The notes below the pieces were generated by a model. It was not told the origin of the DNA, ran no database searches, and saw nothing but the letters and a program-made list of their open reading frames with translations. A stretch of DNA of 9,752 bases from Bacillota bacterium. GTDB lineage: Bacteria; Bacillota; Clostridia; Christensenellales; CAG-138. Both the position numbers and the translations under genes were made by a program. Location of the stretch: positions 1 through 9,752 of the forward strand of contig JAEYLA010000230.1 of assembly GCA_023461495.1 (NCBI GenBank), in the 5' to 3' direction. Positions 1-5,483 of the stretch are shown piece after piece; the stretch's first letter is position 1; each line of letters opens with the position of its first letter.

Positions 1-93
1 TACAGCATTCGTCCGGCCATCCTGCGCGGACCGATTACCCAGCGCGGGCGTTCTTCGGATTATATGAATACGCGGGAGGGGGGAACCAAGTGA
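1..93 (+). CDS. C-terminal end of a GerA-type spore germination receptor A subunit (partial)
   Basis: Only the last 30 codons and the stop are inside the window; the reading frame is open from base 1 and ends with TGA at 91-93. The visible tail begins YSIRPAILRG and is polar and basic, as expected for the cytoplasmic C-terminus of an A subunit of a GerA-family nutrient receptor. The assignment rests mainly on context: the gene overlaps a GerAB-type permease by 4 bases, which is followed by a GerAC-type lipoprotein, the usual A-B-C order of these receptor operons in the inner membrane of the spore. The tail alone is too short to prove the family. Confidence 0.6.
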   Translation, partial: YSIRPAILRGPITQRGRSSDYMNTREGGTK

Positions 94-1202
94 AACTGCG
101 CCAGGGACGCATCGGGCGTCAGGAAACGTTAAGCGCCGCGGCGATTGCAACCGCCGCAAGCGGTATTTTTACAACGGACAATGGGGCGCTTTATGCAAAA
201 GGAAACTCCGCCTATCTTTCTACACCCTTTGCCGCAGCACTCGCGCTGCTTGCATTCCTTCTGGTAGCGCGCGCCATGCAGAAGGCGCAGAAAGAAACGC
301 TTTGGGAACTTCTGCAGCATGGCTTTGGCAGCGTAATCGGGCGCGTGGCGGCGCTGTTCTATACCATTGTTCTGGTGTTTTGCGCCGCGGCGCTTCTTAG
401 CCGGTTTTCCCTGATGCTGGGCCGCTTTGTCTATCCGGACGCGTCCGAGTGGCAGGTGCTTGTTTATCCGCTTGCAGCCGCGTTTATGCTTGCGTGGCTT
501 GGGCTTGAAAGCTTGGGAAGAATCTCGCGCCTGTTTATATGGCTTGCGCTTCTCGCCATTGTCGCCGCTCTGGCGCTGGCGGCCTACAATTACGAACCAA
601 GCAGGCTTGCGCCGTTTCTGGGCGATGGGTTTGACCATATGCTGCAAATGACATTGCGCAATACTGCGCTGTACTTGCCGGGCATGCTCACACTCTTAAT
701 CGTTGCGCGCGGCGTGCACGGCGTAACGGCGGCAAAGCGCGCGGGATATGGGGCGGGCATCGCGGCGGGCGTTATCGGCTCGCTGTGCCAGATTTGCCTT
801 GGGATGACGTATTCCTATCAGGATCTGGCGCTCATGCACTCGCCCATGTACCGGCTGACCATGAATTTCCGTTCCGGCGGGTACTATCCAAGGCTTGACC
901 TCCTGCTGTTGATGGGGTGGATGCTTTCGGGCATCATCGCATCAGGTGTGTACTTATACGCGGCGGCGCTTTTGTATGCGGAAGCATTCTCGCAGGAGGA
1001 TATTCGCCCCTGCGTGCTTGCAGCGGGTGCTGGTGCCGGCGCTGCGTCCATGCTCATGCATGTGGACAATGCCTTTTTCAATGCCATTGGGGTGTTTGTT
1101 TCCAACTACGGCTGGATCGCCGCGGTGGTACCGGTGCTGCTTGCATCCCTTTTCAGCGTCATGCGAGGTACAAACAAGCGGCAAAAGGAGGTAAACGTAT
1201 GA
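90..1202 (+). CDS. GerAB/GerKB-family spore germination permease (receptor B subunit)
   Basis: This 370-residue protein is an integral membrane subunit of a germinant receptor, of the amino acid-polyamine-organocation transporter superfamily; B subunits are thought to bind the germinant in the spore inner membrane. The sequence shows about ten hydrophobic helices, with the family pattern of a short polar N-terminus leading into a helix (GRIGRQETLSAAAIATAAS) and a central G-x-E-x-x-x-R element (GLESLGRISR, about residues 138-147). The length matches the family (about 360-370). The start is GTG at 90, overlapping the upstream stop (GTGA), with a strong GGGAGGGGGG at 74-83 six bases ahead. It ends inside the start codon of the C-subunit gene. 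The B-subunit family is clear; which receptor paralogue (GerA, GerB, GerK or other) cannot be told. Confidence 0.92.
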   Translation: MKLRQGRIGRQETLSAAAIATAASGIFTTDNGALYAKGNSAYLSTPFAAALALLAFLLVARAMQKAQKETLWELLQHGFGSVIGRVAALFYTIVLVFCAAALLSRFSLMLGRFVYPDASEWQVLVYPLAAAFMLAWLGLESLGRISRLFIWLALLAIVAALALAAYNYEPSRLAPFLGDGFDHMLQMTLRNTALYLPGMLTLLIVARGVHGVTAAKRAGYGAGIAAGVIGSLCQICLGMTYSYQDLALMHSPMYRLTMNFRSGGYYPRLDLLLLMGWMLSGIIASGVYLYAAALLYAEAFSQEDIRPCVLAAGAGAGAASMLMHVDNAFFNAIGVFVSNYGWIAAVVPVLLASLFSVMRGTNKRQKEVNV

Positions 1203-2542
1203 AGCGCTATTCTAAAGCCATCCGTTTGCTTGCGCTGTTGTGCCTTAGCTGCATGGCGTGTTCGGGCTGCATGGGCGCAAGGAGTCCGGATGAGTACGGA
1301 TACGCCCTGATCATCGGCATCGACAAGGGCAAGGAGAAGCCCTACTTTGTCAGCATGCTGCTCCAGCGCGGTAATGGGGACAACCAGAGTTCCGAGGGCG
1401 CGATGGCGGCGCTTGTGGGGGTGGAGTGCGATGATCTCTTTGAAGCGGTGGAGGTTATTGAATCCGGCCTGCCGTTTTCTTTAAGCCTTGCGCGCACAAC
1501 GGCGATTGTGTTCAGCGGGGAGGTGGCGCAGGGGCCGCTATTAGAAGGGTTTCTTTCCGCGTCGCTCGGCTCCCTCCATATCCGCTATTTTGCGAACCTG
1601 ATCGTTGCGGGAGGACGGGCGCAGGACTATCTTGGCGGGCTGCAGAGCGAAATCAATCCGAATATCGCAAAGCTGCAATACAATTTTATAGAATACAAAG
1701 AGGAGACGGGTATGGTGCCCGTCATTACGCTTACGCAGTTTTATGACCGTGCCTGGAGCAAGACAGGCGATGTGGTGCTGCCGCTGGGCGGCTTTGAAAA
1801 GCGGGATATCGGCGGAGAGCAGGAAGACGCAAAGGCAAAGGAAGAGGGCGGCAAAGAGCAGAATACGCCCATGGAGCCCGAAGAAGCCGAAGAACCCACA
1901 AAAGCTGACGCAGAAAAAGAAGAGAAGGAAAAGAGCGAGAAAAAAGAAGGCGCGCCAGAACCGTTGCTTGTGGACGCACTCGGTTCCACACAGGATTTGC
2001 CGGGCCAGACCGGGCGCCTTGGCGGCCTTGAAGCCGGCATGATGGGAAGCGCACTCTTTCGCGGGACGCAGCTCAAGGGCTTTTTAAACGGCCCCAATAC
2101 GCAGTTCCTGCTGATGGCTAGGGGGGAATTTCACAACGGCAGAATCCAGCTCAAGGATAAAAACGGCAGGAACATCAGCATACTCCTTACAAAAAAAGGA
2201 GCGCCAGAGGTTTCGCTTTTTCTTGGGGGGGAAAACAAGGTCGTATGCAAGGTCTCCGTCTATGCGTCCGTGGAGCAGCCGGCGGCTGTGGCTGGGATGG
2301 ATAAGAACGCCGTAAAGCGCGATATCGAGGCATACCTTGAAAGCGGCATGCAGCAGGTATTTCTTGCATGCCAGCGGCTTGGGTGCGACTCGTTCGCGCT
2401 GGGAGCGCATGCCGTAAAGCAGTTTACGGATACGGCAAAATGGGAAACATATGATTTTTTTGCGGCGTACGCCGATATGCAGGCGGCGTTTGAAGTGACG
2501 GCGTTTCTGGAGTATAATCCCACGGGATCACGGGTGGAATGA
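1199..2542 (+). CDS. Ger(x)C-family spore germination lipoprotein (receptor C subunit) with a charged insert
   Basis: This 447-residue protein is the lipoprotein C subunit of the germination receptor, anchored to the outer face of the spore inner membrane. The N-terminus is a basic, hydrophobic lipoprotein signal; the likely lipidated cysteine is C24 (motif CSGC), followed by SPDEYGYALIIGIDKG, which matches the start of Ger(x)C proteins. Residues about 25-200 form the N-terminal domain and about 270-447 the C-terminal domain. Between them lies an E/K/A/P-rich, probably disordered insert at about 207-251, which helps explain why the protein is longer than the usual 370-400. The start ATG at 1199 overlaps the permease stop (ATGA) and has AAGGAGG at 1185-1191, seven bases ahead. 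A longer in-frame reading from 917 is rejected because it lies inside the permease gene and would bury the lipoprotein signal. Confidence 0.93.
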   Translation: MKRYSKAIRLLALLCLSCMACSGCMGARSPDEYGYALIIGIDKGKEKPYFVSMLLQRGNGDNQSSEGAMAALVGVECDDLFEAVEVIESGLPFSLSLARTTAIVFSGEVAQGPLLEGFLSASLGSLHIRYFANLIVAGGRAQDYLGGLQSEINPNIAKLQYNFIEYKEETGMVPVITLTQFYDRAWSKTGDVVLPLGGFEKRDIGGEQEDAKAKEEGGKEQNTPMEPEEAEEPTKADAEKEEKEKSEKKEGAPEPLLVDALGSTQDLPGQTGRLGGLEAGMMGSALFRGTQLKGFLNGPNTQFLLMARGEFHNGRIQLKDKNGRNISILLTKKGAPEVSLFLGGENKVVCKVSVYASVEQPAAVAGMDKNAVKRDIEAYLESGMQQVFLACQRLGCDSFALGAHAVKQFTDTAKWETYDFFAAYADMQAAFEVTAFLEYNPTGSRVE

Positions 2543-2724
2543 CACAAAAGAAAGGACTGCCGATGTTGTTGTTTGTTGCGTTTGAAGCGGCCGCAGTGCT
2601 CTACAGCGGCGCGTACATCCTCCATTGCAGGAAAAAGAAAAAATTGCTTGGTGCGTTTGGCGCATGGCTGATGGCACTATTTTCCCTTGTAATGGGCGTG
2701 CTGCTCGCCATATTTGTGGTTTAA
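2539..2724 (+). CDS. Small two-helix membrane protein, candidate germination receptor D subunit
   Basis: This 61-residue protein has two strong hydrophobic segments, about residues 7-29 and 36-61, joined by a short basic turn (CRKKKK) that should lie in the spore core. It begins with an ATG overlapping the stop of the lipoprotein gene (ATGA), so it is the fourth translationally coupled gene of the receptor operon. Small proteins with two membrane helices (D subunits) are known beside receptor operons of several Bacillus species, where they modulate receptor function; size, topology and position fit, but sequence similarity cannot be checked here. The Shine-Dalgarno ahead of 2539 is poor. An in-frame ATG at 2563 has a better one (AAAGGA at 2551-2556), giving a 53-residue alternative. 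The stop TAA at 2722-2724 overlaps the stop of the convergent gene. Confidence 0.7.
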   Translation: MTQKKGLPMLLFVAFEAAAVLYSGAYILHCRKKKKLLGAFGAWLMALFSLVMGVLLAIFVV

Positions 2725-2942
2725 TCGTGGTTGCGGGAGAACAGCGCGTTCACCTTTGTACGGATGCGCTGTTTTGTAGCCGCGGTTTTTTCAGTATTTG
2801 GCACAAACATGGTTTCCCAGCTGTCCAACGCATCGCCTTCCTGTGCGCTTGGCGCGATCAGATGGCGGGCAATATGTAAAAACGTGCCGTCCTCCAGCTC
2901 GCAAACGGCATACTCCCCTTCAAAACGGTCAAGAACGAGCAT
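2721..2942 (-). CDS. DUF3006 family protein
   Basis: This 73-residue protein has the signature of the DUF3006 family: an N-terminal beta-rich segment starting LDRFEGEYAVCELEDG, then a hydrophobic strand (TFLHIARHLI), an 'xEGD' turn (AQEGDALD) and a basic C-terminal helix (TKQRIRTKVNALFSRN). These are small cytoplasmic proteins of undetermined function. The start is ATG at 2942, preceded on the minus strand by GGAGGG with a seven-base spacer; a TTG codon one position upstream is less likely. The gene has its own probable promoter at 2981-3009. It converges on the ger operon and their stop codons share the bases TTAA at 2721-2724. Family assignment is from remembered motif shape and not from a search. 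Confidence 0.75.
   Translation of the reverse strand: MLVLDRFEGEYAVCELEDGTFLHIARHLIAPSAQEGDALDSWETMFVPNTEKTAATKQRIRTKVNALFSRNHD
2738..2775 (+). terminator. Possible intrinsic terminator of the ger operon
   Basis: AACAGCGC at 2740-2747 pairs perfectly with GCGCTGTT at 2766-2773, extended by one wobble and one A-T pair, with an 18-base loop and four T residues at the 3' end. It begins about 14 bases after the ger operon stop and lies within the 3' part of the convergent DUF3006 gene. The loop is long and the T-tract short, so efficiency is uncertain. Confidence 0.4.
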
Positions 2943-2980
2943 CAAAGCACCCTCCGGTATGGGATTTGTTGTTATGATCT

Positions 2981-3009
2981 ATTATACAGGCGTTTATTTG
3001 GGATTTGAA
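2981..3009 (-). promoter_or_regulatory. Probable vegetative promoter of the DUF3006 gene
   Basis: On the minus strand there is a perfect -10 box TATAAT (2981-2986), a 17-base spacer and a -35 box TTCAAA (3004-3009, four of six matches to TTGACA). The spacing is ideal for the housekeeping sigma factor and transcription would begin about 45 bases ahead of the DUF3006 start codon. Confidence 0.6.
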
Positions 3010-3030
3010 GGAGTGAATTTCAATATTCAG

Positions 3031-3060
3031 TTGGTCGAAAACTGTCGAGATTGCTCTAAT
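3031..3060 (+). promoter_or_regulatory. Possible promoter of the 67-residue gene and PAS phosphatase unit
   Basis: An extended -10 element TGCTCTAAT (3052-3060) is preceded at 18 bases by a weak -35, TTGGTC (3031-3036). The imperfect dyad CAGTT-N7-AACTG (3028-3044) and a GTCGA direct repeat (3034-3038 and 3044-3048) overlap the -35 region and could be an operator. An alternative pair, TTGCTC (3051-3056) and TAGATT (3074-3079) at 17 bases, is also possible, so the exact promoter is unsure. It is divergent from the DUF3006 promoter. Confidence 0.4.
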
Positions 3061-3127
3061 TTTATGGTATATTTAGATTATGGAACCGTACACACATTCT
3101 TGAGTGCAGTGGCAGGAGCGTGATACA

Positions 3128-3331
3128 ATGAAAAAAAGGACTGAGATGATACTGGGTATCCCCGTTGAAATCCCCACGCTTGACAAGGTTGGCGAAGCGG
3201 AACGCATCCGCTTGGGAGAGCTTGCGCTGCACGAATATAAAACGACAGGAACGCTTACAAGCGATGTGCTGCAAAAAGCCAATGCGGCGTTTTGTGAAAT
3301 GGCGCCCCTATATATGCTAAAAGACGAATAA
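3128..3331 (+). CDS. Hypothetical 67-residue protein upstream of the PAS phosphatase
   Basis: I do not recognise this family. The protein is soluble-looking, with no membrane helix or signal peptide. It begins with a basic stretch, has a short beta-like segment GIPVEIPTLDKVG (residues 10-22), then a charged helix (about 23-38), a TGTLT turn (40-44) and a second helix (about 45-60) holding the only cysteine, C56. ATG at 3128 has AGGAG at 3114-3118, nine bases ahead, which favours it over an earlier in-frame start. The stop is 30 bases before the PAS phosphatase gene with no terminator between, so the two are probably co-transcribed. It could be a partner or regulator of that phosphatase, but this is inferred from position only. 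Confidence 0.75.
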   Translation: MKKRTEMILGIPVEIPTLDKVGEAERIRLGELALHEYKTTGTLTSDVLQKANAAFCEMAPLYMLKDE

Positions 3332-3361
3332 CACATCTCAGGTTCCGTACGGAGGAGAACA

Positions 3362-4474
3362 ATGCTTCGATCGAGCGCGCAGGTCCTGCTGGGGGTAATG
3401 GACGCAATGCAGGATATGCTGCGCGTATTGGATCTTTCCCAGCACGTTGTTTTGGTAAACCGCAGTTACGAAGAACAGTTTGGCATGCAGGAAGGACGCC
3501 CTTGCAATGAAATGTTTTGTGGAGGCGGCGCCTGCAGGCTTTGCATTTCTAAAAAAGCGATTCTAACAGGCACAAGCCATCAAAAGTACAGAAAATTCCG
3601 CGGACGTACATACCATGTCAGCGCATCTCCTTTGTATGATGCACAAGGAAACCCGATCGGCACGGTGGAAGTGTTTCGGGATATCACAGAGCAAGTCCGC
3701 CAGCGGGACGCTTTGCGCGCGCAGAATAAGCGCTTGCTGCGCGAAGCGAATCTTGCCGCGCGCATGCAGCGCGCGCTGTTTTTTCTTGCCGCGCGCATGC
3801 AGCGCGCGCTGTTTTTGCCGCGCGGGCAGATAGATCCCCGCGTCACGGTTCATTCCAGATATCTTCCCGCAAGCAGCCTTGGCGGGGATATGTTCGGCTG
3901 CTTCAGGCAGAAGGGCGGGAACATCACCTTTTATGTGGCGGATGTTGCGGGCCACGGAATGGCAGCGGCCATGATTACCCTTCTTCTTGCAAATGTGCTC
4001 AGAAGCGCGAGAGAACAAAGCCCTGTGGCGCTTTTGCATACCGCGCGGGAAGCGTTTTTGAACATGGTATCGGATGATCAGCTTTATGTCGCGATGTTTG
4101 TGGCGATGCTTGATCCCGAAAGCGGAATGCTCACCTGGGCGAACGCCGGGCTCAATGCGGTTCCGCTGCTTTATGAAGGCGGTACGATCAGCCAGTTATA
4201 CGCCCCTTCCTTGCCGGTCTCCAACTGGGGAGAGGGCATGTATCAGGAGCATACGCAAAGCATCGGCCCATGCGCAAGCCTGCTTTTGTATACGGACGGC
4301 CTTTTAGACCACCGCAGCAGCCGCATGACGGAAGAGAAGCTTGAGCGGCGGATGCAGCGTTACGGCGGCGAAGAATTGCTGCGTTTTCTGGAAAAGCAGA
4401 TGCTTCCCGATCATGAGGATGACGTTTGCATGCTGCATATTGCATACGATAGGACGCCCGCAACAAATGAATAA
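3362..4474 (+). CDS. PAS domain-containing SpoIIE/PP2C-type protein serine phosphatase
   Basis: This 370-residue cytoplasmic protein joins a sensor domain to a SpoIIE-type (PPM) Ser/Thr phosphatase. Residues about 8-111 form a PAS domain ending in the usual VEVFRDITEQ; it contains a cysteine cluster C48, C53, C58, C61. A charged helix (about 112-152) leads into the phosphatase, about 153-365. Metal-binding aspartates are visible: D176 (GGD), D194 (ADVAGHG), D312 (TDG) and D353/D354. Such enzymes (RsbU, RsbP, SpoIIE) dephosphorylate an anti-anti-sigma factor; no STAS or anti-sigma gene is nearby, so the substrate is unknown. The start ATG has GGAGGAG at 3351-3357. Oddity: the helix contains two identical 11-residue units (131-141 and 142-152) from a 33-bp tandem repeat; related enzymes normally have one such LP-preceding unit. 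Confidence 0.9.
   Translation: MLRSSAQVLLGVMDAMQDMLRVLDLSQHVVLVNRSYEEQFGMQEGRPCNEMFCGGGACRLCISKKAILTGTSHQKYRKFRGRTYHVSASPLYDAQGNPIGTVEVFRDITEQVRQRDALRAQNKRLLREANLAARMQRALFFLAARMQRALFLPRGQIDPRVTVHSRYLPASSLGGDMFGCFRQKGGNITFYVADVAGHGMAAAMITLLLANVLRSAREQSPVALLHTAREAFLNMVSDDQLYVAMFVAMLDPESGMLTWANAGLNAVPLLYEGGTISQLYAPSLPVSNWGEGMYQEHTQSIGPCASLLLYTDGLLDHRSSRMTEEKLERRMQRYGGEELLRFLEKQMLPDHEDDVCMLHIAYDRTPATNE
3751..3816 (+). repeat. Perfect 33-bp tandem duplication inside the phosphatase gene
   Basis: Bases 3751-3783 and 3784-3816 are identical over all 33 positions. The duplication keeps the reading frame and encodes LAARMQRALF plus one residue twice, the only difference arising from frame phase at the end. 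Each copy contains a perfect 12-base palindrome, CAGCGCGCGCTG (3767-3778 and 3800-3811), and a GCATGC, a composition prone to strand slippage. Lack of any divergence suggests a recent event. Confidence 0.97.
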
Positions 4475-4508
4475 AGCTTTAAAATTCCGGTAACAGGGGA
4501 ATGACAGC

Positions 4509-4537
4509 TTTCAAAAAGGGAATACATGCAGTATAAT
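4509..4537 (+). promoter_or_regulatory. Probable promoter of the cdaA-cdaR operon
   Basis: A perfect -10 hexamer TATAAT lies at 4532-4537, with a weak -35 (TTTCAA, 4509-4514) at a 17-base spacing. Transcription would begin near 4544 and give a leader of about 90 bases before cdaA. The upstream phosphatase gene ends at 4474 without a clear terminator, so some read-through is possible. Confidence 0.55.
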
Positions 4538-4552
4538 ATTCACATGCGTTTA

Positions 4553-4609
4553 CAATAACAGCACAATATGCGTGTTATTGCCGTGCGCGGGAGTCTCCCG
4601 TTTGACGGC
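4553..4609 (+). promoter_or_regulatory. Structured 5' leader of cdaA: two adjacent stem-loops
   Basis: The first hairpin pairs CAATAACA (4553-4560) with TGTTATTG (4573-4580), eight perfect pairs with a 12-base loop. The second pairs GCCGT (4580-4584) with ACGGC (4605-4609) and, after an internal loop, CGGGA (4588-4592) with TCCCG (4596-4600). Base 4580 is claimed by both stems. There is no T-tract, so these are not ordinary terminators. It does not resemble the ydaO-type c-di-AMP riboswitch as I know it. Function unknown. Confidence 0.5.
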
Positions 4610-4634
4610 GCAAGTAGCCTGAGGGGGTGCGGCT

Positions 4635-5483
4635 ATGTTCTATGACGAAATCGTAAATGCCATTGCCAGCGGCTTTGGCCAGTTTTCGTTTGGGGACGCG
4701 CTGGATATCATCCTGATTGCATGGCTGCTGTATAAGCTCATTGTCTGGACGAAGAAGACCCGGGCGTATCAGGTGTTAAAGGGCTTCGGGTTTCTGATTG
4801 GCGCCTATTTCCTCAGCCAAATATTGGAGCTGCATACGCTCAGCTTCCTGCTTGGTTCCGTGGTGCAGGCGGGAATCGTGGTTGTGGTCATTTTGTTCCA
4901 GCCGGAAATCCGGCGCGCGTTTGAGCACATCGGACGCGGCAGCATATTTGATAAAAACGTGTTTACCGCGTTTGCGTCCAGCCCCAATGAAATTGTGCGA
5001 GAGCTTCACAAGGCGGTCATGAGCATGGCGCGCCGCCGCGTTGGCGCGCTCATTGTGCTTGAGCAGGCGGTGGCTTTGGGCGATATTATCGCAACGGGTA
5101 CGCGCATTGAAGGCGTGATCTCAAGCCCGCTATTAGAAAATATTTTTGAACCCAACACCCCGCTGCATGACGGCGCGGTAATCGTAAGGAACGATACCAT
5201 TCTGGCCGCAGGATGTTTTTTGCCGCTTTCCGATGATGTGGACGTCGCGCGCGAGCTTGGCACGCGCCACAGGGCGGCTTTGGGGATTTCCGGCGTATCG
5301 GACAGCGTGACGATTGTGGTATCCGAAGAGACGGGGATTATTTCTGTAGCGCAGGATGGGAAGCTGATGCGCTATATCGATTCCAAGGCGTTGAAAGACC
5401 TCTTGGAGGGAATTTACATAAAAGAGCGCGGCAACGCTTTCTCTTTGTTTGTGCGGAGGACCAAGAATGGAAAGAGAGAATGA
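4635..5483 (+). CDS. cdaA: Diadenylate cyclase CdaA
   Basis: This 282-residue membrane enzyme makes cyclic di-AMP from two ATP; c-di-AMP controls potassium and osmolyte uptake and cell wall homeostasis. Three membrane helices are visible at about residues 24-38, 50-65 and 68-88, followed by a cytoplasmic DAC domain (about 95-265). Both catalytic signatures are intact: DGA at 179-181 (in LHDGAVIV) and RHR at 211-213 (in GTRHRAALG). Length fits CdaA/DacA (about 270-285). The start ATG has GAGGGGG at 4621-4627, seven bases ahead. Its 3' end overlaps the cdaR gene by 17 bases, the common coupled arrangement in Firmicutes, where CdaR modulates CdaA activity. A structured leader and a probable promoter precede the gene. 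Confidence 0.96.
   Translation: MFYDEIVNAIASGFGQFSFGDALDIILIAWLLYKLIVWTKKTRAYQVLKGFGFLIGAYFLSQILELHTLSFLLGSVVQAGIVVVVILFQPEIRRAFEHIGRGSIFDKNVFTAFASSPNEIVRELHKAVMSMARRRVGALIVLEQAVALGDIIATGTRIEGVISSPLLENIFEPNTPLHDGAVIVRNDTILAAGCFLPLSDDVDVARELGTRHRAALGISGVSDSVTIVVSEETGIISVAQDGKLMRYIDSKALKDLLEGIYIKERGNAFSLFVRRTKNGKRE

Noticed and set aside
129..647. A 172-codon minus-strand frame under the germination permease
   Set aside because: It is antisense to a clear GerAB-type gene; the composition is strongly basic and cysteine-rich with no family resemblance.
2731..3123. A 130-codon + strand frame between the ger operon and the 67-residue gene
   Set aside because: It is antisense to the DUF3006 gene, which has a start, ribosome site, promoter and family motif on the minus strand; the + frame runs through the promoter region.
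4475..4634. c-di-AMP (ydaO-type) or c-di-GMP (GEMM) riboswitch ahead of cdaA
   Set aside because: The leader after the promoter is about 90 bases, shorter than ydaO-type elements, and I could not find the conserved blocks of either class. The stem-loops are reported as unassigned structure.
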